Part shown: positions 47,697 to 60,629 of the stretch, in pieces
How the letters are laid out: each line of letters starts with the position of its first letter
Position numbering within the stretch: the stretch's first letter is position 1
From: Tetrastigma voinierianum
Taxonomy: Eukaryota > Streptophyta > Magnoliopsida > Vitales > Vitaceae
Direction: 5' to 3'
Assembly (NCBI GenBank): GCA_016808115.1
Contig: JAEQBH010002864.1
Location: 310,001 to 374,000, forward strand
DNA: 64,000 bases
Position numbers and translations under genes: made by a program
The notes under the pieces: generated by a model
The model's database searches: none
What the model saw: the letters and a program-made list of their open reading frames with translations, nothing else
What the model was told of the DNA's origin: nothing

Positions 47697-48534
47697 TTAA
47701 CAGATCTTAGTACAGAAGCATCGGCGGCGGAAGCCTCGGCAGTTGCCGCCGGAGAATCCTTCGTTCCGGCAGACGAGAGCGCAGTTGTGATCTCCCGAGC
47801 ATGGACCCTTGAACTTATGGCTCTGTGATTCACACACCCTTGCCTCACTCGGCACCACCATCTCTTCTGCATCCACCCATAGAAAAATAAAAATGCACCC
47901 TTTAACAAGTTGACAACCATAGAACTTTTTTTTTTTTTTTTTCTATTTTGAAAAATAAAAATAAGATTCATGGTGATGAGATGGGTTACTGGAGATCTTT
48001 TAATTATTTTCAATTATCTTCACTTGTTTTTCTAAAAGTTGTTTTATTAAGAAACAATTATACAAGCATATATAATGATTAAAAATAAAACTAAGTACAT
48101 TAAAGAATGAAATATTTTTAAAACATATTTATAAATAAATATTTTAGGCTCTCCAGTCTCCAATAGACTTTTGTTCTACGAAACATTAACAAATAATTTT
48201 TAAAAATTGTTTTCAGAACCAAACTATGTCTAAATACTTTTAAACATATTATTAGTTTTTTTGTATTCAAATTTAGTTATACAAATATAATGTTTTAAAC
48301 TACTAGGTAAAAAAAAAGAAAGAAGAAGAGTTTTAATTTTGGTATTTATCTTTCTCTATGTATGTAAAGAAAGGTCTTAAATGCATGATTTATTAATCTA
48401 AAAAGATGATAAAAAGGATAATGCAAGCAAGTAGCATCGTTCCTGCAGTTAAGTAGAGTGTAAGAGAGAGACTTACGAGAAGCCAAGAGGAGGAGGATGA
48501 GGAAGAAGAAAAAGCCAAGAGATTTTCTCTCCAT
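47697..48534 (-). CDS. Plant defensin (gamma-thionin) precursor, two exons
   Basis: A small secreted antimicrobial peptide of the plant defensin family, found only after splicing. Exon 1 runs 48534 to 48477: ATG and 19 codons of hydrophobic signal peptide (MERKSLGFFFFLILLLLAS) ending at donor |gtaagt. The intron is 48476-47867 (610 bp, phase 1) with acceptor gatgcag|. Exon 2 runs 47866 to 47697 with TAA stop. Total 228 nt, 75 residues, the usual precursor size. The mature part has eight Cys in defensin order: a start with 'RVCESQSHKFKGPC', then 'NCALVC', 'GFSGGNC', 'RGFRRRCFC' and a final Cys as the last residue. A single phase-1 intron within the signal peptide region is typical. No lesion is seen. 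Such peptides act outside the cell, mainly against fungi. The gene converges on the F-box gene. Confidence 0.94.
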
Positions 48535-48628
48535 GATCAGGTTGAAGAAAGACAAGGAAGAAAAAAAAGGAAGAAAAAAGAGAAGAGATGAAGAATAGAT
48601 GAAGGATAAGGCAGCCAACGTATAACAA

Positions 48629-48638
48629 CATATAGAGA
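48629..48638 (-). promoter_or_regulatory. Candidate TATA box of the defensin gene
   Basis: Minus-strand 'TCTCTATATG' about 95-105 bp upstream of the defensin start codon. Spacing is plausible for a plant TATA box with a leader of about 65-75 nt rich in C and T. Assigned by position only. Confidence 0.4.
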
Positions 48639-48699
48639 GGAGGAGAGGAGGAGAGGAGGAAGGACAGCTGGACAGGCAAGAAGAGTGGTGGGTCGTATG

Positions 48700-50486
<1,787 letters not shown>

Positions 50487-51487
50487 GATTTGTTTGTGTT
50501 TTTGGGAGTTTGGAATTTTTTTTGCAATTGTTTCTCTCTCTATAATCTGGTATCAATAATTGGCATTTCGATGATTTCAGACCTTTGGATTTGTTTTTGC
50601 GTTTTTGGCGTTTGGATTATTTTCTTTTGTATTGTTTCTCTCTCTACAATTTGGAATCAACAATTAGAGTTTCGTTGATTTTGACCTATAGATTTGTTTT
50701 TGTATTTTCTGTGTTTGGATTCTTTTCTTTTGTAATTGTTTCTTTTTCTACAATCTGGTATCAACAATTAGTGCTTCGACTATGTCAACCTCCAAAATTG
50801 TTTTTGTGTTTTTGGTGTTTGGATTCTTTTCTTTCACAATTGTTTATTTGTCTACAATTTGGTATCAACAATTGATGTTTTGGAGATTTCGATCTTCGGA
50901 TTTGTTTCTACGTTTTTGGTGTTTGGATTCTTTTCATTTGCATATGTTTCTCTCATTACAATATGGTATCAACAATTGGCCTTTTGAGAATTTCAACCTT
51001 TGGATTAATTTCTATGTTTTCAGAGTTTGAAATCTTTTCTTTTGCAATTGTTTCTCTCTCTATAATATGATATCAACAATTAGCGTTTTGGCATTTCGAC
51101 CTTCGAATTTGTTTCTGTGTTTTCGACATTTGTATTCTCTTCTTTTGTAATTGTTTCTTTATCTTCAATATGGTATCAACAATTGGCGTTTTGACGATTT
51201 CGTCCTTCGGATTTATTTTTGCGTTTGAGACGTTTGGATTCTTTTCTTTTGCAATTATTTCTCTCTACAATCTGATTTAAAAAACTAACGTTTTGACTAT
51301 TTCGACCTTCAAATTTGTTTATGCATTTTCGGAGTTCGGATTATTTTCTTTTGCAATTGTTTCTCTCTCGGCAATCTGGTATTTACAATTGACGTTTCAG
51401 CCATTTCGACCTTTGGATTTGTTTTTGTGATTTCGATGTTTGGATTATTTTATTTTACAATTGTTTGTCTCTACAATATCAAGCTGC
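50487..51487 (+). repeat. 104-bp tandem array, ten copies
   Basis: Copies start at about 50487, 50588, 50691, 50795, 50899, 51003, 51106, 51210, 51312 and 51416, a period of 101-104 bp. Each has 'gatttgtttttgcgtttt', 'gtttggattcttttctttt', 'caattgtttctctctctaca', 'tctggtatcaacaattgg' and 'tttcgacctt'. The last copy is partial. Copies differ at 10-25% of positions by eye. Overlapping open frames (50490-51030) are readings through the repeat; 104 is not a multiple of 3, so frames rotate between copies. Confidence 0.95.
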
Positions 51488-51674
51488 ATTTGTATCGACC
51501 CAGGTGCCAATTGATTGTCACCTTACACGTCATCATCTCAAGCATAACATCATTACTTTGTCTTTTGCTTCTTCTTCGTTACAGCTTGCAAATTTATTTT
51601 CTAAGTCGCATTTTGTTTTATGTTTTCATTTTCTAGTTGGTAAACTCTCGATGTTTATAGCAACCGCATTGTGA
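51488..51674 (+). pseudogene. Ty1/copia RNase H C-terminal fragment
   Basis: One open frame reads 'IDCHLTRHHLKHNIITLSF', then 'SSLQLANLFSKSHF', then 'LVGKLSMF' and a stop at about 51674. This matches the end of copia RNase H (H..R..L..G.I.L.. S..QLADIFTK..L.KLGM), with the ADIFTK core changed to ANLFSK. Nothing of the upstream enzyme remains. The 104-bp array abuts it directly. Confidence 0.75.
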
Positions 51675-52657
51675 ATTTGAGATGATGTTAAATTATATTA
51701 TATAATTTATTATAGGATTCTTTTTCTTAACACTCTATAGTTTGTTTCTTTTTATGTTTCTTCTAATAAGCCCATATTAAAACATTTATTTTGTAATTTT
51801 CATTAATTATTCATTGGGATAAGAATTTCAATTTTTTCGTTGTTTACAATTGAGGTTTTCTAATTTTAACACAATTTAATTAAAAAAAAGAAAGAAAATT
51901 TTATAAGAAGTAGAAAATTTTATCATAAAAATAGATGGACATATATAAACATTTAAATTAATAAAATAAATAAAATAATTATTTTTATGATTGAAAAAAT
52001 TAAAAATATTTATAAAAATTTGGATTAATAAGTAAACGTTAATCATGTTATTATAAGATTGCAGATTATAAATTCTGACCAAAATTTTAGGCAATCGACA
52101 TTGAAAAAGAAAAAAAAAGAAGGAAAAAATGGAGAGTATAATGGAGTTGAAATTGATGTTGAATTATTAGAGTTCGTTCACTTAGGTGTGAATTTGGGAG
52201 GAAGTTAAAAGACAAAGAGAGGTATCAAGAAATAGTAAGGAGTATTTTAGTAATATTTGGAAAAATTTAAAGTGTTTTTTTTTAATCACCTTCTCTAGTG
52301 CTTCTAAAATCTTAAAAGCATTCTTCACGTATCTAATTCAATTAGTTAAAACGTTTAATATTTAAAGATAAGACATGGGAAGGAGTTTGAGTTCCAATAG
52401 GAATAATTTACTATATTATATTAAAAGTGATTAGGTTTAAAAAAAACAAGTCTCAAAAGCATTTTTTAAAATATTATCAAATACCTATTTTTAATATTAA
52501 AAACACATCTAGAAATATGATCAAAGACCTATTTTTAATATTAAAAACACTTTTTAGCACTGCGGTCTAAAATGGGGATTGAAATTCGTTTCTCTCATTT
52601 CCATTTATTTTCAACATATCCACATATTTTATTGATTCAATCACAAAATAATTTTTT

Positions 52658-52724
<67 letters not shown>

Positions 52725-55700
52725 TATATATATATATTACTATGCATCATTAGTTGACCAATATACTTACCGTTTTTTCAACATGGATGCATATTTGAAA
52801 ACATATATTGAGTATCCATATGGGGTGATTTTTTAATCCCATACAAAACATATAAAATATAAATATACTGGCATACCAAAAAATTAAAATATTTTCCAAC
52901 TGAATGATTCGTAAAATCAAACTTTTAATCGAGCTATATAGGCTTCCTGGTTCTTGACAATTCTCTAAAATCAAAATGAAAAACATACGAATGAAAATCT
53001 GGTATGAATTATTTACTAAAGAAAAGTGTTAATTTCCTTAAAGTTGATAGATTTAAATAATACTTACAATCAGAATGTTGAAATTACTGAAGTAAACATT
53101 GGATTTGACTATAAAAATAGTATTGTGCTTGAAAACTTGAATAGAACTTGCAACCAGAATATTTAAATTGTTAGAGAAAATATTGGATTTCACTACGAAT
53201 GAATGAAATAATATTGTAGGAAATTTGCTAGAAACTTGTCTACAAATAGAAATTTACTAGAAATTTAAATGCTAAAATTGTAAAAGCTTATTGAAATTAC
53301 TAAAAGCTTGTTGAAATTGCTGAAAGCTTGTTGAAAAGTTATGATTTGCATATTGACATCAAGTCGATTAATCGAGTTGTTCATTGATTGATTGATTGAT
53401 TGATTGGTTGTCCTTTGCTTGATCTTCGTCTGCTCCTTTTATAAACGTAGATGACTTGCAGCCTAAGTTTCAATTTCTTCACTCTCCTAAATTTTTGAAG
53501 TAATTGCCCATGATCTCGAGAATTCACAGTGTCTCAGTGCAGGTTTGATTAACCCCAAATTCTTAGTCTCTGCAGTATAGAGGCTTGTTTATGAAATATT
53601 ATTGCGTGGCATGCCAGCCATTATTGAGAAAAAGCTTCATTTGACTTCCAAATTTTAAAAGATTTCATAAATACCCTGAACTGCTTATAGGTTTTGTCTG
53701 AATGGATCTGAAATACATTCTTTTGGACTTTTATTCATACATTTAGGCTTAGGCCTAACCCATTATTGGATCAGGTTAAAATTTCAATTTGGGTGCAAAC
53801 ACAATCTATACTCCATCATCTTATATTTTCTTTTCTTTTTTCAATATTTTGATAAAAATAAAATAAAAATGATTTCCCTTCATCATCATTAATATCTTAC
53901 TTTAATTATTTTAAATAAAATTTAGATTAATCTTAAATAGTAATCTCAATTCATAAAATAATAATTAGATAATAAAATTTTAATCAATAATTTAAATATG
54001 GTTTAACTTAAATTAAATTAAAGTTATTAAATATAAGTTTCTCATAAACATTGTTTAAAAAAAAAAAAAGTTTGTTAGACACCTTATTTTCAAAAAACTA
54101 TTATCTATTGCCCATCATGCTTAGGATAATTTACTTCATTGTAACTAAAATATTTCCTTATAAAAAAAGAAAACTATTATCTATTTGAAAAAAAATAAAA
54201 TATTTTTAACAACAATTTTAAAATTTTAAGACTATTTCATTCTTAGAAAATCTTTGCAATTTTTTGCATATTTGATTTTAATATAGAAAACATAAAAAAA
54301 ACAAAAATAATTTAAATTATGAAAAATTATATAAATTTTAAGTTATTTCACTTTTATATAGAATATTAGAAGTTGTTCATATTTTAATTTAATATATATA
54401 TATACTATATATATATCTTATTTATTTAATTATTATACTAAAATTAATTTTCTTTTTGTTAGAGGTAGTGATAACTTTTTTTTAATACGCTTTTGCTTCA
54501 AAGTAATAAATTGTCCTTAATAGAATTCGAACCTCCTTATGCTCTTTGCTTGTTTGAACTATGAAATTATTGTCACATGAGCTAAGCATTATGGGTGAAA
54601 AAGTGGTAACTTAGTTTTTATATTGTTTTTAATTATCTCTATTTTCTTTTCTCTTTTTTGTCTTTAAGTCTCTTTTGGATTTCAACAGAATATATATTCA
54701 ATAGATGAAAAGATTAAAGTAGTGTTAAAATAAAATTTTAGGTTTGCTTGGTTGAGTTGATTGGGTAACTATCAGGAGCTGATAGCTTATTCACTCCAAT
54801 TAGTTTTTAAAGTGTGTTTGGTAAACACACATAATCAACTTCTGATAGTTGATCAAGGCTAATCATGAACTGATGAGAAAAAGATACAAATAGTAACTTT
54901 TTATGAAACTATTCAACTTCCATTTTATCCTTCTCCCTATTTATATAAGGTGCTTGACTCTCTATTTATTTTCAAATCTTATTATATACTATTTAAATTA
55001 TCTTGTTATAATTATATATAATTTTTATAAAACTTAATTTTATTAAATGATAGATAAATGAGATTATAAAATACTTTAAAAAATCCTTTATCTTCATAAT
55101 TTTTATTTAAAATTTGAGAATTTAATGAATATTAAGATATAGAATATTTTAGGTTTTATTATAGTAATTAAATTTTTAATTTATTTGTTAAATCTAATAC
55201 AATTTTTTTATTTTTATTTTATCATAAATAAATTTTTTACTATTTTATAGTGATGGATAAAATAAAACAATGACCCAATAAATTACATATTCATGTAAAT
55301 ATCATGTTAAAAATATTTATTCGTTTAATATTTTTTTTACACATGTAATAAATAGTCTTTTAATAAATGTTTTGAAAGAAAAACATTGAGAACACGAAAC
55401 CTTCACAATTTATGAAGCAAAAGCAATTCATGTTGTGTTTCAAGAAATTATTAGCTTACATGAACAAAAAAAAGCCTAAGATACCGCTTGTTTATTGTCT
55501 CATTTTCTATGTATATTATATTTGTATATATCTTAATCATGTCTATATAGGTAATTAATCTTCAGTCAACTATTTCTAATCAACTATTTTATCAAGTAGT
55601 AATTTATAATCAGTTATTAGATTATCACTTGTATTCTAAGTATATTGGAAATAAACATGCCCTTAATTTAATTTTTAGTTTTTCTTTTTTCTCCTTATTT

Positions 55701-56499
55701 TCTTTAGTTCACATTTTTCTTTTTAAATTTATATTTCTAAGAATTAGATATAACCTAAAAATTCTTTGAGATGAGTTGAATCTCTAAGTTTAACAAAGAT
55801 ATCCATATAGAAAAACTATGATTTTGTTTGGTTCTAGGGAATTTAAAAAGGAAAATGCAAATAAAAAATGAAAAAGTTAAAAAATTAAACTATCGTAATT
55901 TCTTTTGGCTTATTTAACTCTACTATATAAACTCATTTAAAAATATATGAATTTTTATTAATTTTAATCATATTTAACTTTTTTATATATAATTTTGTGA
56001 TAAAATCAATTATAAAAAAATATCATTCTTTTCCTTGATACTTTAGGAGTTTTGAACAAAAATAAGTTATTTTAAAAAAAGAATTATAAATATAAGTTGA
56101 AAACCAAAATAAAGTTCAAGCCCAAGGCGTTTGCGATTTTTTTAAGTTAATGTCGTGTAGCGTATGACATTATGATAGAACACCAGCGTAATAAAGTCGG
56201 CCGAAAACCGGTATGATAGATGGGATAATACCGAGCTTTAAGTCACCAGCTCTACCAATTTTATGTGGAATGGATGTTTGATCGTGTCGTTACATCTCTT
56301 AAGCGGCCGAGCGTCTACGGATGACTCACACTCTTAATAGCATTCATTGAACCCATAGCTGGAGCCTTTCGTTAGCCATCTTAAGTAGCCATCGCTTTAT
56401 CTGCATTTCTGATAGAAGGGCCAGTGATAGGACAGCGATTGGAGAGAACTTTTAGGCGTTAGTGTAAAAAAATGAAAATCTCCTCAAATAATATAGGTT
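51675..56499. other. Long gene-free AT-rich stretch
   Basis: No gene supported. Contents: (TA)n at 52660-52735; a threefold 20-bp tandem of 'aaaagcttgttgaaattgct' at 53281-53340; an ATTG microsatellite at about 53383-53406; a less AT-rich patch at 53410-53790 that resembles a decayed LTR; a possible MITE between about 54745 and 55665, with 'gttgattgggtaactatc' at one side and 'tcagttattagattatca' at the other; and an unexplained GC-richer island at 56120-56470. Confidence 0.5.
52660..52735. repeat. (TA)n microsatellite
   Basis: About 31 TA units, then 'atgcta', then a short further TA run. Confidence 0.95.
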
Positions 56500-57560
56500 T
56501 AGAAATATTCATAAATATAATGTAGTTTTTGCCATGTGGAAAGTGTCTTATGGAAAAACACTTTATAAAAGTGTCTTATGGAAAAACACTTTATAAAAAT
56601 ATCTTTTCAAGAGACAATTTCAAAAAAATTTGAAATTTTTATATCAAAAGTATCTTTTGAATAGACACTTTTAGAAAAAGTATTTTAAGAAAGCAACTTT
56701 TCTTTCAGAATTATTTGAAATGTTATCTTTAAAAGTGTATTTTGAAAAAACCCAACGTTTATAATTTTAAGTTTTGACTAACAACTGTTATAATTTTAAA
56801 ATTTTTGAATTTAAAAACCAAAAATATCTCTTATAGATGGCTTTCAGTTTTTGAATTTTAAAATAGTGCTTTTGAAGAAGCGTTTTAAATTGTTGAAATG
56901 TTATCTTAAAAATTATCTTTTGAAAAACGGCTTACGTAATTTTGAAAGTTTTTAAATCGGCGTTCAAGTGTTTTGAAGAGCGCTTTCATTTAAAAATTTG
57001 AATTTAAGTTGAAAGTGTCTTTTCAAGAGACACTTTCAGTTTTTCAATTTTTAAGAAGTGTTTTTTGAAGAGAATGACTTTGAAATTATTGAAATGTTAT
57101 CTTAAAAGTGTTTTTTTTGAAAATCTTGACTTTCGTAATTTAAAAGTTTTGAATGTCAATAATGAAAGTGTTTTTAAAGACATTTTACATAATTTAAAAA
57201 ATTTTGAATTTAAATGAAATGTCTTTCGAAAATCTTTATGTTTTTATGAATTTTTAAATTGTCTCTTGAATGAGCCGAGCTTTAAGTTGTTGAAATATTA
57301 TCTTAAAGTATATTTTAAAAGGCAGCGATTCGCTAATTTTAAATGTTTTGAATCAACACGAAAGTATTTTTGAAGGCAAATTTATAATTTTAAAATTTTT
57401 TAATTAACACTTTCTAAATTATTAAAATGATATATTAAAAGTGTATTTTGAAAAAATACCTTTATAATTTTAAAAATTTTAAATTAACACTGAAAGTGTA
57501 TTTTGAAGATACACTTTCTATAATTTTAAAAATTTTAAATTTAAACTATTCATTTTGAAT
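56500..57560. repeat. Irregular hairpin-bearing repeat array
   Basis: 'ttgaaatgttatcttaaaag' variants recur at about 56714, 56892, 57089, 57290 and 57419, spacing 129-201 bp. Between them lie foldback motifs: 57011-57037 has a perfect 10-bp stem (gaaagtgtct/agacactttc) with a 7-base loop, and 57492-57518 has the same fold with paired substitutions (gaaagtgtat/atacactttc). A perfect 28-bp tandem (gtgtcttatggaaaaacact..) lies at about 56545-56600. No protein coding. Confidence 0.75.
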
Positions 57561-58690
57561 TTTAGGAGTATCCATGATGATGTAGAAAACTATATTATTT
57601 TTTGTATTATTTTTCAAACTATATTTTTATAAGATTTTTTTTAATTTCTTTATTATTTTTTGGAAAGTTTCTCTTTGGAAAGTCTAACCCAAAATATCAA
57701 TCTAATAAATAAGAGAATATCTCAAATTTAAATACTATTTTACATTTTTGTACGAATCGATATGGGATCGTATCATATTAACTTAAAAAAAATTTGAATG
57801 TAATACACGTACTATTTTGTGTATTAGTTTATTTTTCAAACTATTTTGCTAATTTTTAAAAAAATTGTATTAGTTCGAGACAAAGAGTTTTAGACCGAAT
57901 TAGTATTTGTGGGGAAAAAAATGACAAATTTAGTTTTGATCTCAAGTATCACGTAATGTGTTTAGCGAAATCTGGGTGTTAACTGATGTTTCGTAAAAAG
58001 TTAATCTGTAATCACTTGGTATGGATTTGAATTTGATTAAATTGTCGTTATTTGAATGGCGTCGTTTAATTTTTAAATTTGCCCCGAATCTTTGTTGTCG
58101 AGCAAAGCATTTAGGTCTTTTATTTCTTGCCGTTTTATTGCTCTATTTTCAAAAATTATTATAAGTCTGATGCCTTCTCCATGAATAATGGTGTTATTCA
58201 TCATTTTAATTACAGTTATATATGATAATGACATTATATACTATTTTGGGTATTAATTTGATTTCTAAACTAATTATATATATATATTTTTCAAATAAAA
58301 TATTTGGGTTTAAAACTCCGAGACAGAGGTGATGAGGAGCTGTCTGAGAAGAGAAAGCTTTGGATACCATTCACGTGGAATTGCTGGCAGGCAGGCATGC
58401 AGAGATGATTGTCCTTTGGTGGGACCTACCTCTCATTCCACCCAGCTAAACGACATTTTGCACTTATTGCACCATGTTTCTACCCATTCTTTTTTAGTTT
58501 TTCTTTTCCAAAAAAAAAAAAAAAAACTGATAAATTATTTTAATGATTAATATTCTATCCAACAAATAATTTATGCAATTAAAGTTTATGATTGAATCTC
58601 AACTATTTAGGGCAGTATAACTTATTATTGTTAGGTATGATGTTTCACATTCAGCATAATGAAATGTTTTAACCAAGCAAAATATTAATC
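57561..58690. other. Gene-free stretch
   Basis: No recognised gene. 58320-58490 is GC-richer and contains 'catgcagagatgattgtcc' and 'ccacccagctaaac'; its 73-codon frame (58329-58550) ends in a Lys run from an A tract and matches nothing I know. Confidence 0.5.
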
Positions 58691-60480
58691 ATCCGATTTT
58701 AGTACACCAAATAAATAAATACAAAAATACTAAAAGGGCACGCAAAGTTGATAACCCAATTCGATGATAACTCACCTGCATTTGAGGGTTCATACTTCGA
58801 GATGAATCAAAGCTTTACTATGATTAATAAGAGTAAAAAATGATTCACAATTAATTACAAAAGGATTTCCTCATAATCAATATTTAAAAAAAAAATTCAG
58901 CTTTTAACCGTAACCACCAAACTCCCATAGCAAAATTGACTTTACGTATACACATACATATTACAAAACATTGATGAACTCCCTACACTACTAAAATTTC
59001 CTCCCTAAGCAAAATGTAAGAAAATATTGGTTTAATAAATGATACTTACTTGTTGAATCGTAGAATTCAGAGATGTCTTCAATGCTTCAAGCTTAAAATA
59101 AATCACTGCGATGGAATCTGTATTCAGTTTTCACAGTACGAACACCCTCTCTCTTATATACTTCTTTGTATTAGAATGGTTTGGGAATGTAGGAGATTCT
59201 TCTACAACGGGATAAATTTTTTTTGTCTCACCCTTTAAAGTGTCTCAAGTTTTTGTATTTATAGAAACCTGAGATACACTTTCAAGGGCCATCCCTTGGA
59301 TCATGTCTCTTGGGATTACAGGTCGGTCAGCCGCCAGGCGGCCTAGGCTATAATCTGACACCGCTCGTGATGGGCTTGTCTTATTTCAAGCATTATCTAA
59401 CAATTAAAGCAAAGAGAGTATTATTAAATGCAATTGAACGGACCGTGCGCTGCGCAGAGCCTTGGCATCGATGGTGGGAGGCACCGATCTGAGCACATCC
59501 ACCAAGTATATAGGAGACATCAACCTCATAAGGGTAAGGTAGTGCTTATTTACCCAAAGTATCTTACATAATACACATGATCAAGTATGATTCAATCTCT
59601 CAAGAATTCACACTCAAATCTCTCTTACAATTACTCATTATTCTAAGTTATTCCAAGCTCTATTAAGCGAAATAACTCTGGTCTATGAATATAAGTAACG
59701 AGTGTATAAACAAAGAATACTTTTTCTTTCGCTCTCATACCAATTAGATTTGAGTTAGCGAACTTAGGAATGCTCCGTTAAGCTGAATCTTTCCATGACT
59801 ATGGGATACATCTTAAGATAGCTAACATCAACTCATCACATCATGATATAGTCAAAAGTCACAAAGGGTAAGAAAAGATAAAATCCGTATATAGGATTTC
59901 TAGGACTCACGTAGCAAAGAAGCAGGGATTCATTCTCTTGCTTCTCAGTTGGTCGTCTAGCACATACAGCATGAAATGCATGTTATGATGGAGTTCTCTT
60001 TCTTATAAAAGATGAAAGAGTGTATGTCTTGCTCTAAATTGTAAAACAAATAACACCATATGAGTGCTTGAATGCTTTGTCGTTTCAAAAGTAGCGAAGC
60101 GCGAAACTTTTATCTCCATATTCCATGATGTTAAAAACAACAAGTTTCACTGACTTCTACTAAATGAACCACGTGAATGGTGGGGTAAGGCATTCATGTC
60201 GATTTAAACAAAGAATCTCACCTTGATTCTTATCAAGGTGACCTAGTAAGTGATAATATGACCAAAGTCGCTCCTACTGCACCTTAGTCCTCTTAATTAA
60301 GGTCTCATCTCTACTTGCTCCCACGGTATTGGCGATTACTCGTATTAGGGAGTCGTCAGTCTCATCGGCATACATTATTTGAATTGTCTTCAGCGGCATT
60401 TTTCAGCGTATTCCTGAAAAAAACAGCGAACCATGAAGCGGCTCTTTATCTCAAATGTAAGAAGATCACAAGTGTTTTGT
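58691..60480 (-). mobile_element. Probable 3' LTR and tail of a minus-strand copia element
   Basis: Lies 3' (minus orientation) of the RNase H end at 60481-60629. No coding support. It shows LTR-like features such as 'gataacccaattcg' near 58752 and a 'gtggga' purine segment on the minus strand near 60318. Boundaries could not be fixed, and a second copy is not in the window. Confidence 0.4.
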
Positions 60481-60629
60481 TCCATTCAATCATCCTCACA
60501 TGCTTTAGGGATCTCATGCCTCACAAATGCATCCTAGCTATTGGTTTAGTAAGTAGATGCGCTACCATCTCATTAGTAGGAATGTGAACCACGCCCGAAC
60601 CATGAGAACCACTTCACGTGGATATGTTT
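60481..60629 (-). pseudogene. Ty1/copia RNase H C-terminus (minus strand)
   Basis: The minus strand reads 'KHIHVKW' (about 60630-60609), then 'HIPTNEMVAHLLTKPIARM' (about 60590-60530). This is the copia RNase H end, usually KHIDV..F..., V.T.DMVADPLTKP. The piece continues the frame broken at 63491. Stops and shifts are present. Confidence 0.8.

Noticed and set aside
47625..47828. 67-codon plus-strand frame rich in Ala and Ser
   Set aside because: It is antisense to defensin exon 2 and its 3' region. The Ala/Ser bias comes from the defensin codons read backwards.
47594..48013. 139-codon minus-strand frame
   Set aside because: It overlaps defensin exon 2 in another frame and includes intron sequence. 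The spliced defensin explains the region better.
50490..51030. Chain of plus-strand frames with Phe/Leu-rich products
   Set aside because: These are translations of the 104-bp tandem array, whose unit length shifts the frame at every copy.
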